64,000 nucleotides of DNA from Harmothoe impar (lineage: Eukaryota > Annelida > Polychaeta > Phyllodocida > Polynoidae): positions 38,776,488 through 38,840,487 of the forward strand of contig OX381721.1 in the NCBI GenBank assembly GCA_947462335.1, read 5' to 3'. This document shows positions 1-9,312 of the stretch, piece by piece. The notes beneath the pieces were generated by a model. That model saw only the letters and a list, made by a program, of their open reading frames with translations. It ran no database searches and was not told where the DNA came from. Made by a program: the position numbers and the translations under genes. Positions within the stretch are counted from its first letter, which is position 1; every line of letters begins with the position of its first letter.

Positions 1-578
1 CCAGTAATTCCCCCAGATCAACCAATAAATTTTTATGTTAGGGGTCCACTAAGAACCTTTGGCGGAGGCTGGATAAAAAAAAAATTGTCGCTCGCTCCAG
101 TTTTCCACCAACAAAATCCATTGACAAAAAAAAATTCTTAAAAAAAAAAAATTCGCTCGCTCGCACCATTTTTTGAAAAGTGAAATCCATTGACCAACTT
201 TTTTTTTGGTGTGGCCTAGCAGTGAAAAATGTGACGAGGGCGTTTTTTATTTTAATTTTTTTTTTTTACTGGGGGCTGAAATATATAGGAAATTAAGACT
301 TTCCGGGCACAATTTTCACATTTTAGTAGTTAAGAGTTTGTTGAACCGAAAAAGTTCTTATAATGCAAGTTATTCCTAGCCCTCTGTATTCCTAACAGCA
401 TAAGCTTTAATTTGATACCAAATATGCCAATATTTGTCTTTTGACCGATTTTTCATGAAAAATCATTTTTAAAAAAACACGAAAGTTTTCCCAAACCACA
501 ATTTTTATGGTGCGCGCGGTGATGAGAAACAACTTTTTTTTTCCTGAGTGGCCTAATAAACTCTTATCCCTTTTTCAG
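1..578. other. Non-coding flank/intron 5' of the first PWWP exon
   Basis: AT-rich sequence with many long A and T runs. No coding exon is recognised. The last bases form a polypyrimidine tract ending in the AG at 577-578 that serves as acceptor for the exon at 579, so this is probably an intron of a gene that begins outside the window. Confidence 0.6.
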
Positions 579-759
579 AGCAGAAAGACAAATGAGTCAA
601 GAGTCACAATGTTCCTTAAGGACAAACCCGGAGACCCTGCGATGAGTCAGTTATGGCGTGTGGGAGACATTGTCTGGGCCAAGATGACGGGACACCCATG
701 GTGGCCTGCCTTGGTGTGCCTAGACCCTGTTGATGGCAAGTTCTTCAGGATAAAGACTA
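579..759 (+). CDS. Exon: first half of PWWP domain 1
   Basis: The acceptor tract TCCCTTTTTCAG ends at 578 and the donor GTAAGT starts at 760. The reading frame enters in phase 0 and leaves in phase 1. It encodes [19 protein letters not shown], the signature beta-strand and P-W-W-P core that forms the aromatic cage of PWWP domains. Spliced to 1191 it continues as FRIKT-K-TPQYHVFFYGE, the expected next strands. An upstream in-frame ATG at 507 lies in the putative intron; ATGs at 609 and 642 are inside the exon, so a start in this exon is possible if no earlier exon exists. Confidence 0.75.
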
Positions 760-1190
760 GTAAGTCATATTTTGAACATACTTAGTGGCCATGAACCAAT
801 ACTGTGTTTAAAATTAATAAGAATAATTGCTTCAGCAGGTGGCCAGATGGTGCTATGATGGCCTGTCATTGTCCTGTATACCGTCAGCAAAATGATGCTG
901 GAAGTATAGTATGTGATGACTTCTCATCATGTTTGGGTTTGACATGTGTATGCCGTCCATTTGTCACATATGACCAAAACTAAAGGTGTTTTTCTATTTT
1001 CTATGTGGAATTTCAATGATTGGCGAGAAGGAATGCATATATTGGGCATATTGTGTCCTCTTTTAACGTTTGTACGCATCTTCAATACCAAAGTCATGTG
1101 AGATGCATGTGTGTCCAAATCTATACCTGTACATTCTATGCTTTATGATTTTCTTTTTCATTTACCTACAAAACTCCTTGTCTTTTTCAG
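760..1190 (+). other. Intron splitting PWWP domain 1
   Basis: Bounded by the GTAAGT donor at 760 and the CTTTTTCAG acceptor ending at 1190. Nothing else is recognised in it. Confidence 0.7.
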
Positions 1191-2146
1191 AAACACCGCA
1201 GTACCATGTGTTTTTCTATGGTGAGGTGGTGAGCAGGCGGTGGATCCCAGAGCCTTCCATCATCCCCTTCTCAACCCCATCTGAGTTGGGAGAATATTGT
1301 GCTCAGATGTGTAAGGGTACAACCAATCCCTATATCAAGAAAAAGTTCTCTGCAGTACTGAAGCCAGGTTGTAATTGGTATTGGGACTACGCAATTTTAC
1401 TAGCAGTAGATGTGTCCCATCGAGGAAAACTAGAGCGGCTGAAGCAGTTTCAGTCCTATTATAACTATGATATCAGTACAACCTTTACCTCAAGCACTGA
1501 GCCGCAAATAACACAGAAAACCTCTGAGAAAACCCAAGACAGGGGTGTACTGGTAGAGGTAGGGGTCACTAACTCTCAAATTGGAAGTAATGAACTAAAC
1601 ATAAGTGAGCTACAGAAGCCACATTCGGGCATTAAAGGTCACACAACCAAGGACACAGTGACAAAGGTGCTAGTCAGAGGCACCAAAGATCAAGTGACCA
1701 GGCATGCTGTGCCACATTTGCCAGTGAGAGGCACACACACGACCAAGGACATTGTGACGGAGGTGCCAGTGCCCGACCCTCAAGGTCACACGACCAAAGA
1801 CACTGTGTCTGAAGTACCGGGCCCTCAAATTCATCCATCCAAAGATACTGTTTTGGAGGTGGCAGTACACAGCACCCCAGGTAGCACAATCAAGGATATT
1901 GTGCCACAGGTGTTGGTACAAAGCACCCATGGTCCTGGGACCAAGGATACTGTGTCTGAATTACCTGTCAGAAGTACCCATGGTGACACAACTAAGAGCA
2001 CCATGCTGGAGGTGCCAGTCCGCGAACCTCAAGGTTGTCACATGACCAAGGATGTTGCACCAGAGGCAGGCGGCACACTCCGATTTCAGGATGATATTGG
2101 TGAGGAGGCCTACTTACAATTTGTAAAAGCCAAAACTGTCGATTAT
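1191..2146 (+). CDS. Exon: second half of PWWP domain 1 plus degenerate TKDTV repeats
   Basis: The exon starts in phase 1 after TCTTTTTCAG and ends in phase 0 at a GTATGT donor (2147). The first ~110 residues finish the PWWP domain (YHVFFYGE, then a helical part WYWDYAILLAVDVSHRGKLE). From about nt 1640 to 2060 there are roughly eight degenerate copies of a ~20-residue unit with core T-K-D-[TI]-V-x-[EK]-V-[PL]-V, probably a disordered linker. The open frame runs on to a TGA at 2201-2203, so an unspliced reading would end there. The phase-0 exit fits the phase-0 start of the exon at 14194. Confidence 0.65.
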
Positions 2147-2290
2147 GTATGTAAAAACCTTGCTTATGAAACTAGTAAAATTTGTTGTAATATGAAAAAG
2201 TGAATATGGGACAAGTACTGGGAAAAGGCAAGGGGTGTAGGAAGCTAAACTTTTGGAAGAGGGGGTGAGGGCACTTCACCTAGCTTCTTT

Positions 2291-2365
2291 TTTTTTTTTG
2301 GGGGGGGGGGGGGGGGGGTTCAAACATATTCAAGCCCTGAACCCCCCCCCCCCCCCCCCCCCCCC
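2291..2365. repeat. poly-G / poly-C hairpin
   Basis: A run of about 19 G and a run of about 24 C flank a short spacer, with TTCA and TGAA extending the stem, so the strand can fold into a hairpin with a nearly pure G:C stem. The core and flanks (GTAGGAAAA next to the homopolymer, AATATGTTTG in the spacer) recur in opposite orientation near 46333-46395, so this is a copy of a dispersed repeat family. Confidence 0.6.
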
Positions 2366-3169
2366 ATCATTTTCCTACGTCACTGAAAGGGACGTTAGTG
2401 TTACTCTGCACTAAGGTCCCTTTTTGCACATAATGTAGAGCTGAAGCATATTTGATCACTATTGTGAAAATATGAGGATTCTAAACATATACTATTTGTA
2501 TGCCTCTGTAATCTTAGGTACCACAGAAAAGCAGGTAGGTTTGCATGAAATAAGATGTTGCTATAATGCATTCAGTTTCAAGTTTGTTCACTACATTTAC
2601 ATCTTTGACCATTAAAGTTATTATGAAAGCATGTCACAATCTAGTTTTTCAGACTTTTATAACTTTCCTGCCATTATGGGGTGTGCCTGCGGATAACAAC
2701 TAATTTAATAGCCTAAAACCACCCCATTGTACAGTAATGTACCGCCCTTATATAAAAAATCAAAATGTGATGCTAGCCTTTAAGTTATTGTTAAGAGTTC
2801 AAGTATGTCATACATGTATGATGGGCGAGATGAGAGAAAACATTCATAAATCCTCCAGCAGGTTACATCATTGGGAAGCTATCTAATGTAGAGCAATCTC
2901 ATAATTGCATGTTAAATGCATGTTTTTTAATAATTATCATGTAATGGGGCTGGCCATCGTATAGTAAGTTGTATTTGAATGTATATACAGTACTACTGCT
3001 ATTGGTATTCCCCAGTTTCAGCAATCTAGTGAAAATGTAAATTTGCCCAAAGAATAGGAAGGATTTTTTTGTTATCATACTCCTGTATGGTACGGTACTA
3101 GATAAAGTCTTAAAGATCTAGAAAGAATTTTATCTAAATCATCAGAAGTTTTGATGATCATGGCTAACG
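2366..3169. other. Intronic DNA with no recognised gene
   Basis: AT-rich sequence between the hairpin repeat and the LINE. No exon-like open frame or clear repeat is seen. The exact LINE 5' edge could not be fixed because no target-site duplication is evident. Confidence 0.5.
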
Positions 3170-3416
3170 AGTAGACGGCGTTCACAGCGGCTCCGGGATT
3201 TTCTTTCATTTTCCACAACATCAAGCTCTTCTTATCTCCCACCAGCATGTGTGTTTACCTATGAACTATTGAGGAATTTGTGGATCACACCTTTTCCCCA
3301 GGCCGCTTTTGAAATTGTGAGTAAAAACGGAAAATTCGCTGATTTTTCCGTATCGACAGACGATCATTGCACTAATCTCTGTATTATCGCTCACATATGA
3401 CATTCACAAGGGCGCT

Positions 3417-6400
3417 ATGCCCAGGGGAGGAAACTCTCGCAGGAAAAGACGGAAAACATATGATATAACCTCAAATGCATTTTCTGTGACTCCTACAATG
3501 TCGGGGACTCTAAGTAGCATGAAGTTACGCTCGTTAGCATCTCAAATGAAGGGCGGGACGGTTACCAACCAAATCAACGGCGACTCAGCCGGCGTTGTCA
3601 GGGACGACGCCATATTGGATGCGGGGACCAGTGCATTATGGGAAAACCCGGCATCAACAAAAACAATTGCAAACCGGCCCGTAGCGCAGGGGAAGGTGAA
3701 CCATTTGGCTATGAATGTAGATAATCAGCTAGATGAAATGACAGATGATGAACTATTTGTGGATCTCGACGGGGAAAGGGTGAGTCTCGTCCCACTCATG
3801 GTGTTTTCTCAGGCGTCACCGCCCAGAGGTGGGCCGCCTGACTTCGATGGGTTTGAGATTCAGTCCACGGCGGGTGTTATGATCAGTGACGACTCTGACT
3901 CAACCTCTAGCTCTGAACATGTGTATCCCCCTGCTAAAATGTCTGAATCACACCCTTCACGTCATGCAGTGCCTCCAGTTGACTCACTTGAGTCTACACT
4001 ACAGCATCCTGAGTGTGATGACTCACTTGAGTCTACCCCACGGCACCCTTCATGTAATGCAGTGCCTCCAGTTGACTCGCTTGAGTCTACACAAAAAAAT
4101 GACTCAATCCCTCCAGTTGACTCATTAGAGTCTCCCCTACAACAAGAATCAGTTCTCTCAGCGGGTTCAATTCCGACTGACTCGTCTGACTCTCATCAAC
4201 CGGAACACACAACGTCTATATCTCATGTCAATCCAGCCACAAAGTCTGTTTCCCCACCTCTTCCAGTTGACTCATTTGAGTCTCCCCAACCAGTTGACTC
4301 AATTGAGTTAAAATCCTCACCTCCTCAACTTCAACTCAACAACTCGTCTGACTCACCGTCCTACGTGAGTCTCTCTGTCTCACCTGATGCATATCCCTCC
4401 GGCCTAGCTGACTCTCTGAGGTCAACTTCACCCTTGAGAAACCGGAGTTCACCTGGTGCTAACAGTCTCCAAAATATTGTCTCTTCAGCTGACACGTCAA
4501 AACATATAGACTCATTTGAGTCCTCTACAGCCTCACCTACATATGATAACAGCCAGCCCAGTAAACAAAATGCTACTGTGGGCTCGCAGAGTAGTAGACC
4601 AACATCAGGAAGCTCTCTCAAGATAGAATTCCTGCTGAAAGGGGTCAGGGACAAACTCCACACTCCACCCCCCGACAGATACAAGCTCAACTATGAGACT
4701 CCAAGGAAGGAGAGTAGCAAAGCTAGCAAACATCCCACTGGCCCTCCCATTGTGTCTGCGCCTCAACTCAGCAACGAGACACAGTATGGAACAGAGCTGG
4801 ATGCATCATATGATGCAGCTGACATCTGCCAGGAAATTCGGGAAGATTTAAATCTGCCCCTCACTCCTCCAGATCCTCTAAATCCTGCCATGTCCAAGAA
4901 AAATGACCAAAATGGCCCAGACAGGGAGGCCCTGTCACCCTCCCCTCCCACTGTACCGTCTCATGGGGAGACACCGCAGGATGTAAAGAAAATAAATCTT
5001 CCCCAATCATCGCCAACTGTGCAAAGTCCTCACCCTGACGGCATGGAAGGGGACTTGACTGATGACCTCTGCTCTCCAAACACATCAGTCAACAGTCTGG
5101 TAATGCAGTCTCCAGACCCATTTGGATTCAGCCTGGCTTTCTCTCCTGAAAAATCTGTCTCACCCCTTGAATTCTTAACTAATAAAATAGATAATATGCA
5201 AAGTTCAACTCAAAATGCCCTGAAGAATCTCAGCAATGATGTCTCAACTATGTCAGCAAAAGTCACCAAGTACGATGGTATCTTTGAAAATCTTGACACT
5301 ATGGAGGCTGGAATATCCGCCACGCTTGTTGAGCATCTGAAGCCCCTGATTGATGTGGAACAGCATGCCGCTGCAAACACGGAAAAGATTCAAGGTCTCA
5401 CAGCCAAAATGGACCAACAGGAAGTGAGAATGGAAGCAGAGTCCACCAAACTCACTGATCTCATAAACCTCACAGTGGATTATAACACACAAAATCAAGA
5501 CATAATCGCAGTGCAAGCTAAACTTCAGAAACTTCCAGGCATGTTGACATCTATGGCAAGGTCAACAAAACATAATTTCGAAAACTCTCAAGCTGCCATG
5601 TACACAGTTCAAACGAATGCAGGCAACATGAGGAAGGATATTATGTCTCTGCAAAGCTCTGTCGCCTCCTTGGAGGAATACAAATCATACACTGATGCTC
5701 TCATATCTAGGATAGAGGAACTAGAAAAGGATAAGCTAGGTAAGGATGTGCATGGAGTTGGAAATGCAGAAGCCCTGCAACAATTACAAGACGTCATAGA
5801 CAGAGTAACAATATTAGAAGCACCCCTCACCCCGTCCACTACCTCACTCTACAAGAAGGCAGAAAAAGATCTAGCTATGAAAGCAGGAGAAATGCAGTTG
5901 GCAACACTACAAATGAAAGGGATCAGTGAGAAGGCCAAAGTGCATGAGAAGGACATGGATAAGTTAGGTACATTAAATTCCTCAGTGTTGTCCCTAAAAT
6001 CGGAGGTAGCCAACATCAAAGTGGAGCTAGCCAAGCCTCCCACTGCACTACAACCCACAGGTAACATTACCAAATTTGAGCAAGATTTAGTGTCGTTGAC
6101 AGCCAGAACTGAAGAAATTGAAAAGAAACAAGGGGAGGTTCCTCAACCCGACCGACTAAATCTCCCACCTGAAATGATGAAAGCAATACGCCTAGCTGGT
6201 GAAAAAGAGGACAGAAACCTTGTATTCCACAAAGTCCCTGAAACCTTCAACCAGGACACATCAGCAGAAATAAGGAAACTTCTCGCAAAACTGAATATAC
6301 ATCTGACAGAGGCGGATATAAACAGAGCCTCCAGACTAAGAAGGCCATCAATCCAGTTTAGACCAGATAGGCCTGCCCCTATCATAGTGGCCTTCAGCAG

Positions 6401-8261
6401 TGTCCTCATCAGGGAAGTTGTATGGGAAGCAAGAAATAGAGTAAGGTACGCAGAAGGCTACTCCTCAGTCAGAATGGAACCTGAAGAACCTAGATTCATC
6501 AGAGACAGGAAAATAAAGCTCAGGCACATTATTCAGTTCAATGCTGCAGCAGGTAACCCAGTTCCACACAGCCCAACTGAAGTGAAGATAGCGGAGAAAA
6601 CATACAATCTTGAGATTCTACATGAGATTCCACCTCAATACCTGCCGCCCTATCTTAGGCCAATGGGGTGGCAACAGCTAGCAGAAAATGAGGAGAATTC
6701 TAGGCAAATCTCTACCATTGTGTCCACAAATAGGGTGGCACCCAGATCTCATCACTTCAAACAGAATGCATATGGAAATCAGCAACTGTTGGGTGTAAGT
6801 GACACGGAATGGCCTCAGCAACAAGGACCCCCAAGACTAACTGCACCACAACAATCACGTCATCACTATAACCCGCAGCAACAGAGTCATGACCCACCTC
6901 AAAATAATGCTGATGCTAAGTCATACGGTATTACCTCCACCCTCATAGCCTTATCCAAGGAAGGCTCTGAGGTTCAACCCGGTCTACAACCCCTACAAAA
7001 CACAAACTCCTCTATCCAAATGGCAAACACAGAGCAGCAACACACCGTGGCGGCACCAAATGTGACACAGTTTCTTCAACTACAAAACCAAGGGATGCCA
7101 CGTCCCATACAACAGCACAGGTACTCAACCCCAAACCAGGACTCAAACCAAGATCTAAACCTGATCCCACAGTATAGGCCCCATTATCCTCAAAACGCAC
7201 AGAATGAATATGATGCTGCCTCAGCATACCAAGCCAATAGGCCTATGCCTCAAAGTACCATGCATCAAGCAGAGGCCCAATGCAGCATGAATGCAGCTGT
7301 TTATTATGACCCGAGGCAGAGCAGCATGAGTCATGCAACATTTACAGCCACATCAAACCAAGTCAGGGGAGAAGAGGAAAAAATGCAAGCGTTAGTGTCT
7401 CACACTGCAGCCTCATCTAGCCTAACCTCTGCCCTACACAACAAAAATGTAGCCTACTCAGCATACTCTGAACGAGCAGCCCCATACCCTGACTCCCATT
7501 TCACACAGACTAAATCGGGAAATGAGTACAGGTCAGGAATGAACTACCATACCACTCCTCAATATGATGCCACCCCTGAAGTGCCTCAAGAAAGTCACCT
7601 GCAGAAACCCTCAAACTATGGTCTTCAGGCCTCAGCCTGTAACTCAGGCTCAGGGCCGGGAGCGGCAAACTCGATGTCGCAAAAGTCCAATCTCCCAAGA
7701 CCGCCTCAAATTGACAGACAAACACCTAGAATTAGAGAATCCAAACAAGGAGTGATCTATTCCGGGTATACGGCATGTCTTAGTAATTTTTACCAACATG
7801 ACCTTCACTTTACGACAGCCGACAATCGGCCATTTTGTTTTGCATCCGTCGAGCAAGGTTATGCCTATTTCAAGGCCGAGCTAGCAGGGGAACAGGACCG
7901 GGCAGACAAAATACTACGCCTACAGAAATCATCAGATGTAAAGAAAGAAAGCAAACTAGTGAAATTTACTGACCCATCAGGCTGGGAGAAGTTCAAGTTT
8001 GAATTGGCGTACAATTTGATGACGGCGAAGTTCGCGGAGGACAAGGACGCTGCCCTCTTCCTAGCCTCCACCTACCCCCGTCCGCTGATAGAGGCATCAG
8101 TGGATCCCATCTTTGGAGGTGGCGAAGTGTTCTCATTTGCCGAAAACACTATTTATGACAGTGACACATCTTACCAGGGTGACAATACACATGGTAAAAT
8201 ATTAGAGCAGGTCAGGGACGACTTGATGAACAGATTCCCCGAGCTTCTCATTCCCACTTGA
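3417..8261 (+). CDS. LINE ORF1 protein: Ser-rich N-terminus, coiled coil, RRM-like core, Gln-rich linker, C-terminal NADAR domain
   Basis: 1614 codons without a break, from ATG 3417. Residues ~120-580 are Ser/Pro-rich and hold repeated D-S-[LF]-E-S peptides encoded by the dyad repeats. Residues ~583-915 are heptad-rich and predicted coiled coil. Residues ~919-1081 look like the RNA-binding core of L1-type ORF1 proteins (RNLVFHKVPE; RPAPIIVAF; a final RDRKIKLRHII). Residues ~1085-1440 are Gln/Asn/Tyr-rich and low in complexity. Residues ~1445-1612 match the NADAR family: an L-S-N-F box, the F-x-S-V-E-Q-x-Y segment with the conserved Glu, the DPIFGGG segment in place of the usual D-x-W-G-x-G, and a final HGKILEQVRDDL helix. 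ORF1p normally binds element RNA as a trimer; a NADAR tail could act on NAD or ADP-ribose linked to nucleic acid (inference). ORF1 proteins are usually 300-500 aa. Confidence 0.85.
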   Translation: MPRGGNSRRKRRKTYDITSNAFSVTPTMSGTLSSMKLRSLASQMKGGTVTNQINGDSAGVVRDDAILDAGTSALWENPASTKTIANRPVAQGKVNHLAMNVDNQLDEMTDDELFVDLDGERVSLVPLMVFSQASPPRGGPPDFDGFEIQSTAGVMISDDSDSTSSSEHVYPPAKMSESHPSRHAVPPVDSLESTLQHPECDDSLESTPRHPSCNAVPPVDSLESTQKNDSIPPVDSLESPLQQESVLSAGSIPTDSSDSHQPEHTTSISHVNPATKSVSPPLPVDSFESPQPVDSIELKSSPPQLQLNNSSDSPSYVSLSVSPDAYPSGLADSLRSTSPLRNRSSPGANSLQNIVSSADTSKHIDSFESSTASPTYDNSQPSKQNATVGSQSSRPTSGSSLKIEFLLKGVRDKLHTPPPDRYKLNYETPRKESSKASKHPTGPPIVSAPQLSNETQYGTELDASYDAADICQEIREDLNLPLTPPDPLNPAMSKKNDQNGPDREALSPSPPTVPSHGETPQDVKKINLPQSSPTVQSPHPDGMEGDLTDDLCSPNTSVNSLVMQSPDPFGFSLAFSPEKSVSPLEFLTNKIDNMQSSTQNALKNLSNDVSTMSAKVTKYDGIFENLDTMEAGISATLVEHLKPLIDVEQHAAANTEKIQGLTAKMDQQEVRMEAESTKLTDLINLTVDYNTQNQDIIAVQAKLQKLPGMLTSMARSTKHNFENSQAAMYTVQTNAGNMRKDIMSLQSSVASLEEYKSYTDALISRIEELEKDKLGKDVHGVGNAEALQQLQDVIDRVTILEAPLTPSTTSLYKKAEKDLAMKAGEMQLATLQMKGISEKAKVHEKDMDKLGTLNSSVLSLKSEVANIKVELAKPPTALQPTGNITKFEQDLVSLTARTEEIEKKQGEVPQPDRLNLPPEMMKAIRLAGEKEDRNLVFHKVPETFNQDTSAEIRKLLAKLNIHLTEADINRASRLRRPSIQFRPDRPAPIIVAFSSVLIREVVWEARNRVRYAEGYSSVRMEPEEPRFIRDRKIKLRHIIQFNAAAGNPVPHSPTEVKIAEKTYNLEILHEIPPQYLPPYLRPMGWQQLAENEENSRQISTIVSTNRVAPRSHHFKQNAYGNQQLLGVSDTEWPQQQGPPRLTAPQQSRHHYNPQQQSHDPPQNNADAKSYGITSTLIALSKEGSEVQPGLQPLQNTNSSIQMANTEQQHTVAAPNVTQFLQLQNQGMPRPIQQHRYSTPNQDSNQDLNLIPQYRPHYPQNAQNEYDAASAYQANRPMPQSTMHQAEAQCSMNAAVYYDPRQSSMSHATFTATSNQVRGEEEKMQALVSHTAASSSLTSALHNKNVAYSAYSERAAPYPDSHFTQTKSGNEYRSGMNYHTTPQYDATPEVPQESHLQKPSNYGLQASACNSGSGPGAANSMSQKSNLPRPPQIDRQTPRIRESKQGVIYSGYTACLSNFYQHDLHFTTADNRPFCFASVEQGYAYFKAELAGEQDRADKILRLQKSSDVKKESKLVKFTDPSGWEKFKFELAYNLMTAKFAEDKDAALFLASTYPRPLIEASVDPIFGGGEVFSFAENTIYDSDTSYQGDNTHGKILEQVRDDLMNRFPELLIPT
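3981..4522 (+). repeat. Dyad repeats GACTCANNTGAGTC inside ORF1
   Basis: About seven copies lie in 540 bp: 3981-3994, 4020-4033, 4074-4087, 4119-4132, 4269-4282, 4296-4309 and 4509-4522, several preceded by CCAGTT. They read as V-D-S-[LF]-E-S in the protein. The two arms are mirror complements (6+6 bp, 2-bp centre). Deviations are an inner G.T pair at 4074, an inner A/A mismatch at 4119 and an outer G.T pair at 4296. With a preceding T the left arm also forms TGACTCA, the AP-1/Gcn4-type site. They could act as RNA hairpins or as DNA sites. Confidence 0.8.
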
Positions 8262-8304
8262 ACTGTGTATTACGGTATCAACCGGTCAAGAAAGTAATTT
8301 TGAC

Positions 8305-9312
8305 ATGATGGCCTCACAAGAGTATGACTACCACAGGGATGGTGTAAAAACTGTTATACTAGGTGATCCCTCCTCTAGAGGAATTCAAAAAAGATGCTAC
8401 CAAGATTACTTTGGCAGCCTTCTTACATTGTCCACAGGAGGAGCCAGAATATTGACATATTGGAAATTCCTAGATGACATCCTTCCCACAGTGCCGTATG
8501 ACTATGTCATTCTGAATCTAGGCCTGAACGATGTACTTAGGCCCATAAATGGAAAGTTAGAAATCACACAAGGTGTGGAGGAATGTGTGGCCAGCCTGAC
8601 GCAGAAATACAATCTGCTAGTTAAACTTGTTAAAAACAGATCACCAACTACGTCCATCATTATCTCCACTTTGATGTCTGCAGACCTAGGCAGAGCAAAT
8701 AGGCTACACTATATGTCACCTGATCAAAACAAGTTGGAACGCATCCTGGTCAAGCTGAACTATAACATTGTGGGAATAAACATGGCACAAAACTCAGCTA
8801 CCCCCCACTTACAATCCCTCATCAGGTACAATGACTCAAAATTTAAAGTAGCAGTTTACCGGTACCATCTTCTAGTTGATGGAGTCATGCCTGATAGACC
8901 GTTGAAAGACAGGGTTGCTCAGGCTATAGCAAATGCAATTAGGAAGACCAAAGCAAAGGGCCTACTTGAGGAAACAAAAAGTCATGATGTGAGGCCCAAA
9001 CTCAAGTCGGTGGTGAATCATTCCTTTCAAAATGTGCAAAAGGCAACAGCTGAGGAAAAAGGACAGAAGCGTGTTGCAGAAACAACCCTAGTTCAACCAG
9101 ACAGAGAACCGCCACATCCCTCCACCTCTGCTACTGATGAGCTGACAGTTACACATCTTGACCCAGCAGCCAGTGTAAATGTGCCTCTAATGCCATCGGG
9201 TGATGTAGACCCGGACCTAGCCTCCGCCATAATGTGTACTTTACACCCGGGTCAGGAGAACACAACCCCAGTCACACCGGGCATAAGAATAACCAGGGTT
9301 TTTCAGCAATAG
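8305..9312 (+). CDS. LINE accessory ORF: SGNH/GDSL-hydrolase-like protein without the usual catalytic Ser and His
   Basis: 335 codons, starting 43 nt after the ORF1 stop in another frame; a second ATG at 8308 is equally possible. Residues ~15-215 follow the SGNH fold order: VILGDPSS where the block I G-D-S would be (Pro in place of the nucleophile Ser), NLGLND as block III with Asn kept, and LLVDGVMPD where D-G-x-H is expected (Met instead of His). Hence probably a binding rather than an esterase module, unless the adjacent Ser residues take over. Esterase-like domains are known in ORF1 proteins of CR1-type LINEs; here it is a separate ORF. The C-terminal ~110 residues are charged and low in complexity. 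Confidence 0.65.
   Translation: MMASQEYDYHRDGVKTVILGDPSSRGIQKRCYQDYFGSLLTLSTGGARILTYWKFLDDILPTVPYDYVILNLGLNDVLRPINGKLEITQGVEECVASLTQKYNLLVKLVKNRSPTTSIIISTLMSADLGRANRLHYMSPDQNKLERILVKLNYNIVGINMAQNSATPHLQSLIRYNDSKFKVAVYRYHLLVDGVMPDRPLKDRVAQAIANAIRKTKAKGLLEETKSHDVRPKLKSVVNHSFQNVQKATAEEKGQKRVAETTLVQPDREPPHPSTSATDELTVTHLDPAASVNVPLMPSGDVDPDLASAIMCTLHPGQENTTPVTPGIRITRVFQQ

Noticed and set aside
1070..1190. Upstream extension of the second PWWP exon to an ATG at 1070
   Set aside because: The stretch is hydrophobic, unrelated to PWWP proteins, and ends in a good acceptor at 1190; it is intron.
927..1930. Minus-strand open frames opposite the first PWWP exons
   Set aside because: No motif; they are shadows of the coding exon or intron sequence.
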